A DNA stretch of 64,000 nucleotides from Hyphomonadaceae bacterium UBA1933 (GTDB taxonomy: Bacteria > Pseudomonadota > Alphaproteobacteria > Caulobacterales > Aquidulcibacteraceae): assembly GCA_002337085.1 (NCBI GenBank), contig DDFH01000003.1:434001-498000 (forward strand), in the 5' to 3' direction. The position numbers were made by a program, and so were the translations under genes. The notes below the pieces were generated by a model, which saw only the letters and a program-made list of their open reading frames with translations, searched no databases and was not told the origin of the DNA. Every line of letters starts with the position of its first letter. Positions within the stretch are counted from its first letter, which is position 1. This document shows positions 19,085-27,630 of the stretch, piece after piece.

Positions 19085-19756
19085 TTACGCAGTAACCGGA
19101 CGAAGTTTGATTTCAACACGGCGGTTTTTGGCTCTACCTTCAGGTGTTGAGTTATCGGCAATTGGATTGCTTTCACCCATACCAGTTACATAAAGCCTTT
19201 GCGATGCAACACCATGCGAGCTTAAATAGTTTGCAGCGGAGTTTGCGCGGCGCTGTGATAAATCAAGGTTATATGCGTCTGAACCTGTTGAATCCGCATA
19301 ACCAACAACGTCAACATAGGTTGATGGATAATCCGTTAATACTTTTGAAACGTCATTTAACACCGAATAAAATTGCGGCTGCAAAGTATCTTGATTATAT
19401 TCAAACGTAATATCGCCAGGCATGTTAAGAACAATTTCATCGCCATTACGGGTTACGGTTACGCCAGTGCCATCAAGTTTTTTGCGAAGTTCGGCTTGTT
19501 GTTTGTCCATATAATCGCCAATTGCATAGCCGCCCAATGCGCCAATACCTGCACCAATTACAGCATTTTTACGACCAACCGAAGATTTGTCATTTGATGC
19601 ATATCCCGCAGCCGCACCAACAACCGCGCCAATTAATGCACCAGTTTTTGAATTATCGCGAACTTTTTCGCCGGTGTTTGGGTCAATTGTTGTACAAGCC
19701 CCAAGCATAGAGACAAGAGCCATTGCGCCAATAGTCATTTTAATTTTGTTGTTCAT
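19085..19756 (-). CDS. OmpA-family peptidoglycan-binding lipoprotein (YiaD-like)
   Basis: Outer-membrane lipoprotein tying the envelope to peptidoglycan. The start at 19756 gives a lipoprotein signal with MLGAC lipobox (Cys about residue 21). A glycine-zipper region (about 38-80, GALIGAVVGAAAGYA and GIGALGGYAIG) is followed by an OmpA C-terminal domain with VVGYADSTGSDAYN and LSQRRANSAANYL, whose Asp/Arg pair contacts diaminopimelate. About 223 residues. Confidence 0.9.
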   Translation of the reverse strand: MNNKIKMTIGAMALVSMLGACTTIDPNTGEKVRDNSKTGALIGAVVGAAAGYASNDKSSVGRKNAVIGAGIGALGGYAIGDYMDKQQAELRKKLDGTGVTVTRNGDEIVLNMPGDITFEYNQDTLQPQFYSVLNDVSKVLTDYPSTYVDVVGYADSTGSDAYNLDLSQRRANSAANYLSSHGVASQRLYVTGMGESNPIADNSTPEGRAKNRRVEIKLRPVTA

Positions 19757-19888
19757 TTCCTGCTCCATAATTAATTTTGAAAAATCAAATCAATTCATTT
19801 TGTTAGCTTATTATCCTAAACATGAATAGCAGATGAAAATATTGTTATTCAATTTTTAAAGCTTCGCAATAAATCAAAAAAACGTAAA

Positions 19889-20458
19889 TTAGATTTTATG
19901 GCTTAGGAAAATGGCAATTTTACAGCCAGTTTTAATTATTGCCGATAATATTGGATAGCCAAAAGCATCTTCGGCGCCATTTTCAATGGCATCGTCCCGA
20001 TGCTCTGATTCTTCGAGGCGGAATTTTGTTATTATTGGCTTTAAGGAATCATCATCCGCAAGCCTATCTTCTTGCTCAAGGTAATGTTCCTCGATAACTT
20101 CTTCGACCGCAGCAGTACAGGCATGGGCCGCCTTTTCACCCATAAAAGCAGTTGTATAGCCAAGCAATTGGGCCGCAGGCTTCCAAATAGGTTCCAAAAT
20201 TGTTGGCCTTATGCCGCGTTCAACTAGGATTTGGTCAAATGTCTTTTTATGGGCAATTTCCTCGGCTTCTTGTTTTGCGAGAATCATATCGATGCCAGAA
20301 AGATTATTGGTGTTGGCAAAAACTTTGCGCTGGGCACGGTAAATTTCAACCGCCGCCATTTCACCGGCATGATCTACCCGCAACATTTGCGATATTTCGT
20401 CAAATCTATTGCCCGCACTATAATCAGATGGCGGGGCAGGGCGTCTATTTCTGCTCAT
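19889..20458 (-). CDS. coq7: Demethoxyubiquinone hydroxylase Coq7
   Basis: Di-iron monooxygenase for the penultimate hydroxylation in ubiquinone synthesis. Ligand helices are readable in order: VDHAGEMAAVEIYR, EEIAHKKTF, EEVIEEHY and EESEHRDDA, giving the E...ExxH...E...ExxH pattern. 189 residues. Separated from dsbB by 11 bases, same strand; both serve membrane redox metabolism. Confidence 0.95.
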   Translation of the reverse strand: MSRNRRPAPPSDYSAGNRFDEISQMLRVDHAGEMAAVEIYRAQRKVFANTNNLSGIDMILAKQEAEEIAHKKTFDQILVERGIRPTILEPIWKPAAQLLGYTTAFMGEKAAHACTAAVEEVIEEHYLEQEDRLADDDSLKPIITKFRLEESEHRDDAIENGAEDAFGYPILSAIIKTGCKIAIFLSHKI

Positions 20459-20469
20459 TTATAAAATGC

Positions 20470-21012
20470 CTATTCAAATTCCGAAGAACCTGTATCACCT
20501 TTGAATGCGCATATTAATGAAAAAACTGCAAGACACAATGAAATAATAACATTCCAATTGGCCATTGAAAGACCAATAAAACTCCAAGGGATGCTGTCGC
20601 AGCTTGGTTGGGCAACGGGTTTTGAAAGTGCGCCCAATAGGTCACCAGAAATTTCTTTGCTGCCGCCGCCAGCACATTCTGGAAGCCCCTGCCACCAATG
20701 AAGTTCTACCCCAGAATGGAAAAATGCAATTGCCGCACTGGCAAGGAATACTACACCCAAAACCGCATCAATTGCGCGAACCAATGACGATGCCTTTATA
20801 TAATGGCTTAGGGCAAAACCAATTAAACCAACAAATAATGCAACCCAGTAAACTTCGCGCTGATGAAGGCAAAGGGCACATGGTGCCAAGCCGCCAAAGG
20901 TTTCAAAAGCATGCGCCGCAGCAAGCATCGATGCCGAAATTAACGCCGCAAAAAGCGCCCAATGTTTTTGTGCCTGTTTAATGGGATATTTAAACATATT
21001 TGCCTTTTTCAA
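20470..21012 (-). CDS. dsbB: Disulfide bond formation protein B
   Basis: Four-helix inner-membrane protein that re-oxidises DsbA and passes electrons to quinone. The first periplasmic Cys pair is CALCLHQREVYW at about residues 41-44; a second pair is in the GLPECAGGG / QPSCDSIPW loop. The start may be 21012 or MFKYPIK at 20997. It is the last chromosomal gene before the mobile element's left end. Confidence 0.9.
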   Translation of the reverse strand: MKKANMFKYPIKQAQKHWALFAALISASMLAAAHAFETFGGLAPCALCLHQREVYWVALFVGLIGFALSHYIKASSLVRAIDAVLGVVFLASAAIAFFHSGVELHWWQGLPECAGGGSKEISGDLLGALSKPVAQPSCDSIPWSFIGLSMANWNVIISLCLAVFSLICAFKGDTGSSEFE

Positions 21013-21127
21013 ATTCTAAATACTAATTTCGTTTAGCTCTATTCATTGAATATTTAAAGGTGGCTTAATGACACATGATATATATTTGCTGTAATCAAAA
21101 TGATGCCACTTTTTCCAGCACATCTTG

Positions 21128-21182
21128 AACGCCCCACCCCATAGGAGCGTTGAGCGAAGCGAAACTGGCGTGAGATATAAAA
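21128..21182. repeat. Dispersed extragenic repeat, copy A
   Basis: Shares GCCCCACC, then GGAGCG and TGAGCGAA, then GCGTGAG-A/G-TATAAAA, with a longer copy at 51594-51672. It lies immediately outside the mobile element's left attachment repeat, so in the uninterrupted chromosome it would directly follow the tRNA-Phe gene. Origin unknown. Confidence 0.5.
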
Positions 21183-21204
21183 TGGTGCTGGAGCCGGAAT
21201 CGAA
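21180..21204 (-). repeat. Left attachment site (duplicated tRNA-Phe 3' tail)
   Basis: 25 bases match 40777-40802, the 3' end of the tRNA-Phe gene including its encoded CCA, with a single C missing. It marks the far end of the integrated element in the same orientation as the tRNA. The one-base difference means it cannot serve as a perfect tRNA tail, so the intact copy stays at the integrase end. Confidence 0.85.
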
Positions 21205-21422
21205 AAATTGAGCTAACTTTTTGTATTTAGTGAAAAAATCCAGTTCAAAAACTTTCAGAGGGCCCCTAAAAAAGCCCCCAGCAAAATTCATTTCTAGAAT
21301 CAACACTGTATTTTTTTTGAGCAATTACAGTAAGTAGAAATTAATAAGAATACAACTGAAAAACCTGAATTCGATTCCGTGTTTTGGAATCTTATCACCA
21401 ATAAAATTAAATTCCAGTCCTT

Positions 21423-22433
21423 TTATTTATTTTCTATCAAATTTCTCTCTCGTTCAAGTTCGCGGCGCAATTCTTCTTCGCTTGGTAGGTAAGGGAGGTA
21501 TTTTGAAGCAAAAAGTTGGTTGCTATCGGCAAGGACTGAATATTTAACAATCGCCTTTGATTTTTCAGAGCATAATAGCAAACCTATTGTTGGGTTATCA
21601 TCTTTGCCTTTATATTGTTCGTCATACATACGGACATAGGAATCCATTTGGCCCACATCTTGGTGTGTTAATTTGCCAAGTTTTATGTCGATAAGCAAAA
21701 AGCACTTTAATTTGAAATTGTAGAATACTAAGTCAATATAAAAGTCTTGGTCATCGAGGTTTAGGTGTTGTTGCCGTTCAACAAAGGCAAAGCCTTTACC
21801 TAATTCAAGCAAAAATTCGGTGATATTATTGATTATGCCCTGTTCAATGTCTTTTTCCAAAAATGATTGATTGGGTAAGTTTAGGAAATCCAATATATAT
21901 GGATCCCGCAAAATATCTTTCGGGTTCTCATCGAGTTCGCTTGTATGGTTTTCCGCTTCTTGTTCGACAATCGTTTTATCCGGGCTTGCCAAAAGCCTTT
22001 CATAATATAATTTGCTTATTTGTCGGTCTAAGGCCCTTGCGCTCCAATGATTGGCAATTGTTTCTTTCATATACCATTCACGCGCGGATTGGTTTTCTAT
22101 GCGCATAAGTGTGCGATAATGCGTCCAACTCAATTCGGTACGCAGTGCGTTCCAAATTGGAAAAACTATAAAAAATTGGCGCATATTGCGTAAATTGCGC
22201 TCATCAAAACCTTTACCAAATTCTGCCGTAAGTTTTGAAGATAGAAATAGTAATTGTTGTGCGCCATATTCCGCACGCTCTTGCCCATTTTGTTCATCTT
22301 CAACGATTAATCGCCCGATATTCCAATAGGTCTGCACCATTGCAGAATTAACAGCATATCTAACGCTTTGGCGTGATTGTGCAATCAACTGCCTAATATC
22401 ATTTAACAAATTTGTAGGGACAAGATTGTTCAT
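21423..22433 (-). CDS. YhcG/DUF1016-family PD-(D/E)XK nuclease
   Basis: 336 residues. The N-terminal half is the DUF1016 helical domain (VRYAVNSAMVQTYWNIGRLIV, and ERNLRNMRQFFIVFP). The C-terminal half is a predicted PD-(D/E)XK nuclease: FYIDLVFYNFKLKCFLLIDIK supplies the core Asp and the D-x-K pair, and DNPTIGLLLC follows. Family members are common on mobile elements and near restriction systems; their exact substrate is unclear. First cargo gene inside the left end, transcribed outward. Confidence 0.85.
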   Translation of the reverse strand: MNNLVPTNLLNDIRQLIAQSRQSVRYAVNSAMVQTYWNIGRLIVEDEQNGQERAEYGAQQLLFLSSKLTAEFGKGFDERNLRNMRQFFIVFPIWNALRTELSWTHYRTLMRIENQSAREWYMKETIANHWSARALDRQISKLYYERLLASPDKTIVEQEAENHTSELDENPKDILRDPYILDFLNLPNQSFLEKDIEQGIINNITEFLLELGKGFAFVERQQHLNLDDQDFYIDLVFYNFKLKCFLLIDIKLGKLTHQDVGQMDSYVRMYDEQYKGKDDNPTIGLLLCSEKSKAIVKYSVLADSNQLFASKYLPYLPSEEELRRELERERNLIENK

Positions 22434-22531
22434 TTTTAGAAATTACCAAGATTCTTTTTTACTTACCTAACACAATAACTATTGTTTGTGATAGGTAAAA
22501 TTGTTTTCTTTTGCGCCGAAGGACAAAAGAA

Positions 22532-22563
22532 AACAAAAATTTTGGCTGCCGATTAAGGCAGCC
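22532..22563 (-). terminator. Rho-independent terminator after ardA
   Basis: On the minus strand a GGCTGCC/GGCAGCC stem with a six-base loop (22544-22563) runs into AAAATTTTTG. It lies 22 bases after the ardA stop. The rest of the 22434-22584 gap shows nothing else. Confidence 0.7.
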
Positions 22564-22584
22564 AATAAATTTGCGTTGCCTATT

Positions 22585-23094
22585 CTAATCGCACCGATAA
22601 ATATAGTTTGTGCCATCAATTCGGACTTCGGAATAATCCATTGATAAGTCACGGGCTATTAAATCGTAATCAAGATAGAATTTTATATTCTCTGGAATAG
22701 TGCCATAGAGGCCTTCTTCGACAAAATGTTCTGCAAGCTCTTTCATGGTATCGAATTGGTATAAATCAACATTTAAATCATCTGGGTCATCATTGGCAAG
22801 GTCGAATTTATAGCCAACTTCGCCAATTGCAATTATGGCATTAATTTTCTGATATTCTTCCCAATCTCCGACGGCTTTGAAATAGGATTCAATATTGGAT
22901 TGGTTGATGCTTAGTGCTTCAAATAATTGGCAATCTATGCCGTCCCCGTCAATGAATTGGATTTCAAATTCTTCGACGTGTTCGCCGTATGGGTTATATA
23001 GTTTTCTTGCTTTCTCGGTGTATTCTTCCGCGCTTTTAAAATAAAAGCCAGTAGCCGAAATATCATAAGGCTGTGCGTATAAGTTAGTTGTCAT
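22585..23094 (-). CDS. ardA: Antirestriction protein ArdA
   Basis: DNA-mimic protein that blocks type I restriction enzymes, usually made early after a conjugative element enters a new cell. 169 residues and strikingly acidic (runs such as ANDDPDDLNVDLYQFD), as expected for a phosphate-backbone mimic. The C-terminal NIKFYLDYDLIARDLSMDYS segment with the closing YIYRCD is the family signature. It reads away from a large nested inverted repeat immediately upstream of its start. Confidence 0.88.
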   Translation of the reverse strand: MTTNLYAQPYDISATGFYFKSAEEYTEKARKLYNPYGEHVEEFEIQFIDGDGIDCQLFEALSINQSNIESYFKAVGDWEEYQKINAIIAIGEVGYKFDLANDDPDDLNVDLYQFDTMKELAEHFVEEGLYGTIPENIKFYLDYDLIARDLSMDYSEVRIDGTNYIYRCD

Positions 23095-23114
23095 TTTCTA
23101 GTCTTTCCTTGGTA

Positions 23115-23286
23115 AGGGGTTTGCGAATACAAACCTTGCCCGTCGGCGAGACTGGGGGTAGCAAGTGCAAGGGCTTCAAAGCCCAAAGGGGTATCACCCA
23201 ACCTGCACGAAGTTTACGAAGGAAGGTTGGGGAGGGGGGCTTTGAAGTTCATCTCGACCCTTGCACGCGCGTGGGGTAAAACCCCT
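23115..23286. other. 172-base nested inverted repeat upstream of ardA
   Basis: Nested complementary arms: 23115-23122 with 23279-23286 (8 bp), 23165-23173 with 23258-23266 (9 bp), 23174-23184 with 23237-23247 (11 bp), and 23197-23204 with 23224-23231 (8 bp). Arms two and three are contiguous on the left and separated by a 10-base bulge on the right. The element is much more GC-rich than its flanks. An alternative small hairpin is possible at 23111-23140. It could be a single-strand promoter, a structured mRNA leader for ardA or a transfer-origin element. The flanking 23287-23450 stretch is AT-rich with no visible gene. Confidence 0.7.
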
Positions 23287-23450
23287 AGGGAAATAATTGT
23301 TTTACTAAAACAAAAGTTGATTAAATTTTATAAATTCGGAAATCAATAATTATAATTAAATGGGCACCGCCGTTTTACTAAGGGTTGAAATAAATAACTC
23401 TATCCCCATATAGTTTATGCAATTTGTTTGCATATTATGAGGTGAAAATA

Positions 23451-23657
23451 ATGGATAAAAATCAGCTATTTGTCGAAAGGCGAAAACAGGGTGATTATGC
23501 GGTCCGTAAACCAAATTCAGAACGCGCTAGTGATGTTTTGCCGACACAAAAGGCTGCAATTGAACGTGCAAAGGAACTAAATCCAAACGCAACGCCTTTG
23601 GTTGAACGTATAAGACATACTGAAAAAGGTGGGCCAGATAAATGGCGTAAGCCATAA
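23451..23657 (+). CDS. DUF2188-type small protein
   Basis: 68 residues, start at 23451 with GAGGTG seven bases upstream; the longer frame begins without a ribosome-binding site. The pattern of a short strand (FVERRKQGDYAVRK), DVLPTQKAAIERAKEL and a basic tail with PDKWRKP fits the DUF2188 family, small proteins of unknown role often found on plasmids and islands. Convergent with the next gene. Confidence 0.65.
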   Translation: MDKNQLFVERRKQGDYAVRKPNSERASDVLPTQKAAIERAKELNPNATPLVERIRHTEKGGPDKWRKP

Positions 23658-23661
23658 TAGG

Positions 23662-24570
23662 TTATAGTAATTTCATTTGTTTCAAAGCAGGCCTGTGTTC
23701 TAAGACTTTTATTATTGAACGTTCCTTTCGCAGTCCTTTACTAGTTTGAAATTGCTTTTCTCTAACTTGGCACATAAGATAATCATTTTTAGAAAATGAA
23801 ATTTCGTTATTGGCAATTTTTGTCAAAAATTCTTCATCTAAAATATCAACGTTAAATGGCTCAGAGCCATCCGTTACGCGCCATTTATTTTCTTCTTTGA
23901 AGCTCAAAGAAATAATTTGAAGCGTAACGTTTCTGGTTTCATCCTGTAGTTCGGTATCAGTAATCGACGGAATTTCAAAATAGGAAGTATCGTTCTTTTC
24001 GATGATAAGTGTTTCTTCACCATCGCGCTTGACTTTGAATTTACTTATGCCGTCTTTTTCCAAGCAAGAAATGGCTCTCTTAGCGTTCTCCCGCACTTCA
24101 ACAGACTCCGCTAATTTTATGGTATCTGGTGAGGTTATAAAGTAAGTGTCTCCTATGTGAACCAAAGTTTGGTTTCCACTTGTTTCTATTTTGTCTGGTG
24201 CTCGCCCTTTAAGCCATTTAATTAGGAAAAGAAGCCCACCGCCTATTCCGCTTCCACCAATTACTTTGAAAATTAAATCAACCAAGTCGTTTGCAGCTGT
24301 AATCCCGTCTTTGTTAGCGGCTGCAAAATCAAAAAAGCCTTTTGTAGTCTCCAAAATAGACTGCGCCAATGCAAGGTCAACTTCAAAAGACCCCTCTGAA
24401 GTAGCTTTAACTTTAACTTGTATGTGAGCTTTATCCCCATTTATTGTCGAATTTGCAGATTGAATTAAATTGCCCATTGCCAAAAGTGCTGGGGCCAAAT
24501 CTTGAACATCTATTTCACCATTTTCAACTGCCGAACCATCAAATACTAATGTCATATTTGCATTGCTCAT
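23662..24570 (-). CDS. Hypothetical protein with central membrane-like segment
   Basis: 302 residues from the ATG at 24570 (GGAG upstream); an in-frame ATG at 24585 is possible. N-terminal domain of about 80 residues (LAPALLAMGNLIQSAN, then VKVKATSEGSFEVDL), a Gly-rich hydrophobic stretch at about 110-135 (VIGGSGIGGGLLFLIKWLKG) that could be one membrane helix, and a soluble C-terminal domain. I recognise the N-terminal pattern from uncharacterised bacterial proteins but no function. It is divergent from the methyltransferase operon and could be part of the same defence island. Confidence 0.7.
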   Translation of the reverse strand: MSNANMTLVFDGSAVENGEIDVQDLAPALLAMGNLIQSANSTINGDKAHIQVKVKATSEGSFEVDLALAQSILETTKGFFDFAAANKDGITAANDLVDLIFKVIGGSGIGGGLLFLIKWLKGRAPDKIETSGNQTLVHIGDTYFITSPDTIKLAESVEVRENAKRAISCLEKDGISKFKVKRDGEETLIIEKNDTSYFEIPSITDTELQDETRNVTLQIISLSFKEENKWRVTDGSEPFNVDILDEEFLTKIANNEISFSKNDYLMCQVREKQFQTSKGLRKERSIIKVLEHRPALKQMKLL

Positions 24571-24771
24571 AATCTTAGGCTCCATAAGAAGTTAGGTAGA
24601 TTAAAATATACTACATAAATATTTTTTTATTCGGTAAGCCTAAATTTTGACTTGTAAAAGCATGGTATTTACTTAAGATAGATTAATCAAGGCTATTTAA
24701 CTTGAGAATTCTGCACTTTTCCACTATTTTCTCACTTAAAGTATAGATTCGATGCTAGGTGGGGAAATTGT

Positions 24772-24957
24772 ATGTCGAATGATATTCTTACAATCAAAGA
24801 TGTTGCCGAATACCTCAAGTTATATGAGAAAACCACATATCGTATGGTTGCTAATGGTAAAATTCCTGCATTTAAAGTTGGCGGAGCTTGGCGTTGTCGT
24901 CAAAGCGATATTAATAATTGGATTGAAGAGCAAAGTGCGCAAAGGAAATTGGGCTAG
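24772..24957 (+). CDS. Excisionase-like HTH DNA-binding protein
   Basis: 61 residues forming a MerR/Xis-type winged helix: LTIKDVAEYLKLYEKTTYRM followed by GKIPAFKVGGAWRCRQSDI. GGTGGGGA lies upstream of the ATG. It stops 3 bases before the methyltransferase start, so it is the first gene of that operon and more likely a controller of it than the element's excisionase, which would sit beside the integrase. Frames read in the other phase here are shadows. Confidence 0.8.
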   Translation: MSNDILTIKDVAEYLKLYEKTTYRMVANGKIPAFKVGGAWRCRQSDINNWIEEQSAQRKLG

Positions 24958-24960
24958 AAA

Positions 24961-27630
24961 ATGAAAATCGCGCAAATTGAAGAAAACCTAAAAAACTTAG
25001 TTGAAAATTTCTCAGAAGAAGAATTTATTTTTGACCTATTGCTTGCATACGGCGTTCCTAAAACGACGGTTACGTTGTTAAAAAAAGGAAATCGCAATCT
25101 TGGTAAAAAAGATGGGCAATTAATTCTCAAAAAGAAAGTGTTTTTTGAAGTAGTAAAAGACGTAGACCTTCATGCCCGAATTGATGAAATTAGCAAAGAT
25201 GAAACTTCATTAAAGCATGATCCAAAATTCATAATCGTCACTGATTATAAAACGCTATTGGCGATAAATACAAAGACAAAAAATTCGCTTGATATTCCAA
25301 TTTTGGAAATAAATAAGCATCCAGATTTTTTTGGTGAATTGGCAGGACTATCAACATATAATGCTCCAAAAGAGACCGAAGCTGATGTAAAAGCTGCCGA
25401 AAAAATGGCGAAACTTTATGATGAAATTCTAAAAGACAATCCATTTAAGAACAAAAATGAACTCCATTCCTTAAATGTATTCCTATCGCGTTTATTATTT
25501 TGCTTCTTCGCTGAAGATACTGAAATATTTGCCAAAGGTCTGTTCACGAATTCTATTGCAACAAACACTCAACCCGACGGAAGTGATTTAGACGATTATC
25601 TAAATCGCGTGTTCAGAATTATGAACACCGAACATCGAAAGGATGAACCTAAATATATTAAAGATTTCCCCTATGTGAATGGTGGACTATTCGGGCAAGA
25701 ATACTTTGCGCCAAAGTTTTCCGCCAAATCACGTAAGATGATAATAGATTGCGGTGCGCTTGACTGGGCCGCAATTAATCCTGATATTTTCGGCTCAATG
25801 ATACAGGCAGTTGTTCACCCTGACCAACGTGGTGGCATGGGTATGCACTACACCTCTGTGCCAAATATCATGAAGGTTATAGAACCTTTATTTTTGAACG
25901 AATTAAAAGAAGAATTTGAAGAACATTTTGACAATAAAGCAAAGTTAGAAAAGCTATTAACACGACTAGAGAAAATTAAAATCTTTGACCCAGCATGCGG
26001 ATCGGGAAATTTTTTAATTATTGCTTACAAAGAGCTTCGAACGCTTGAAATGGAAATTTTGAAGCGAATAAACGAACTTAGTAAGTCGCCAGAATTTTTG
26101 TTTTCTAGAATTAAACTATCTCAATTCTGCGGCATAGAATTGGATGACTTTGCACATGAAGTTGCAATTCTTTCGCTATGGCTTGCCGAACACCAAATGA
26201 ACGAGAAATTTAAGGAAATATTTGGTAAAACAAAGCCGCCATTGCCACTTAAAGAAGGCGGGAATATTGTTTGCAAAAATGCTCTGCGTGTTGAATGGGA
26301 ATCAGTTTGTCCAAAGACAAAAGAACATATAATATACATTCTAGGAAACCCGCCATATCAGGGCGCAAGAAGACAGAGCGAGCTACAGAAATCGGACATG
26401 GATATTGTCCTAAGGAGCTTAGGCAAATATAAGGATTTGGACTATATTTCATGTTGGTTTTACAAGGCAGCGAAGTATATAAAAAATCACGATTCAGAAT
26501 TTGCGTTCGTCACTACAAACTCAATATGCCAAGGTCAACAAGTGTCATTGTTATGGCCTGCAATATTTAATCTAGGCTTAGAAATTCAGTTCGCACACCA
26601 ATCGTTTAAATGGGAAAATAACGCTAAATCCAACGCTGGAGTGACGTGTGTAATTATCGGAATAAGTAACCCAAATAAAGAACAAAAAACTATTTATAAC
26701 GAAGGTTTTGAGCGAAAATTAAAATCTATAAACCCTTATCTCGCTGGCGAGACCATGACGATTATAGCCCAATCCAAGAAAGCAATTTCGAAATTGCCTA
26801 GAATGAATTTTGGAAATATGCCAAACGACGGTGGCGGTTTGATTTTAAGTCCTGAAGATAAACAAGAACTCCTTGCAGAAAACCCTAAATCAAAAAAATT
26901 CATAAGGTTGTTATTAGGCTCTCAAGAATATATCAGAGGCGAAAAGAGATATTGTCTGTGGATTAAAGACAAAGATTTAACTGAAGCAAAAAATATTCCG
27001 TTCATTCAGAAGAGAATTAAAGTCACTGAAAAACATAGACTTGAAAGCAAGGATTTGGGGACAAATAAATTAGCGACAAGGAGTCATCAATTTAGAGATA
27101 CCAACGAATCCAAGACCCATTCAATTATTGTTCCTAGCGTTTCCTCTGAAAGACGCGAATATATTCCAATTGGCTTTTTAAATTCTGATGTTGTGATTTC
27201 TAATTCTGCACAAGCTGTTTATGACGCTGATTCATGGGTGTTTGGAGTCATAACTTCAAAGTTGCACATGGTTTGGGTAATTGCCATCGGGGGAAAACTC
27301 GAGACGCGAATCCGATATTCCGCCGAACTTTGCTATAATACTTTTCCCGTTCCAAATCTCACGTTGAAGCAAAAAGACACTATTTCACAGCATGTTTTTA
27401 ATGTTTTAGAAGAGCGTGAAAGGCATTCCCAAAAAACCATGGCTGAACTCTATGACCCAGACAAAATGCCATATGGATTGCGTGAGGCACACCATAATTT
27501 AGATATTGCGGTAGAGCGTTGTTATCGTTCCCGCCCATTCTCAAGTGACGAAGAACGCTTGGAATACCTATTCAAACTTTACGAAGCTATGATTTCAGGA
27601 CAAGATATTCAAGGAGATTTATTGCTATGA
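24961..27630 (+). CDS. MmeI-like class I DNA methyltransferase
   Basis: 889 residues. Predicted adenine-N6 DNA methyltransferase: SAM motif I FDPACGSGNFL at about 342-352 and catalytic motif IV GNPPY at about 462-466. Flanking regions match the MmeI-type plan: N-terminal domain (1-150), helical spacer (LHSLNVFLSRLLFCFFAEDT, 168-187), methyltransferase core (300-560), and a target-recognition region after about 600. A clear PD-(D/E)XK nuclease motif is not obvious at the N-terminus, so it may only modify, with cutting left to partners. Stop and next start overlap as ATGA. First large gene of a coupled operon. Confidence 0.85.
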   Translation: MKIAQIEENLKNLVENFSEEEFIFDLLLAYGVPKTTVTLLKKGNRNLGKKDGQLILKKKVFFEVVKDVDLHARIDEISKDETSLKHDPKFIIVTDYKTLLAINTKTKNSLDIPILEINKHPDFFGELAGLSTYNAPKETEADVKAAEKMAKLYDEILKDNPFKNKNELHSLNVFLSRLLFCFFAEDTEIFAKGLFTNSIATNTQPDGSDLDDYLNRVFRIMNTEHRKDEPKYIKDFPYVNGGLFGQEYFAPKFSAKSRKMIIDCGALDWAAINPDIFGSMIQAVVHPDQRGGMGMHYTSVPNIMKVIEPLFLNELKEEFEEHFDNKAKLEKLLTRLEKIKIFDPACGSGNFLIIAYKELRTLEMEILKRINELSKSPEFLFSRIKLSQFCGIELDDFAHEVAILSLWLAEHQMNEKFKEIFGKTKPPLPLKEGGNIVCKNALRVEWESVCPKTKEHIIYILGNPPYQGARRQSELQKSDMDIVLRSLGKYKDLDYISCWFYKAAKYIKNHDSEFAFVTTNSICQGQQVSLLWPAIFNLGLEIQFAHQSFKWENNAKSNAGVTCVIIGISNPNKEQKTIYNEGFERKLKSINPYLAGETMTIIAQSKKAISKLPRMNFGNMPNDGGGLILSPEDKQELLAENPKSKKFIRLLLGSQEYIRGEKRYCLWIKDKDLTEAKNIPFIQKRIKVTEKHRLESKDLGTNKLATRSHQFRDTNESKTHSIIVPSVSSERREYIPIGFLNSDVVISNSAQAVYDADSWVFGVITSKLHMVWVIAIGGKLETRIRYSAELCYNTFPVPNLTLKQKDTISQHVFNVLEERERHSQKTMAELYDPDKMPYGLREAHHNLDIAVERCYRSRPFSSDEERLEYLFKLYEAMISGQDIQGDLLL

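Noticed and set aside
21043..21324. 93-residue minus-strand open frame at the element's left end
   Set aside because: It crosses the attachment repeat and joins chromosomal and element DNA, with no ribosome-binding site or protein-like pattern.
23088..23279. 63-residue plus-strand open frame across the ardA-upstream region
   Set aside because: It runs through the nested inverted repeat, has no ribosome-binding site and its peptide is low-complexity; the frame is a by-product of the GC-rich structure.
24772..24957. HTH gene as the element's excisionase
   Set aside because: It lies 15 kb from the integrase and 3 bases from the methyltransferase; the HTH gene at 37874-38131 is a better positional fit for excision control.
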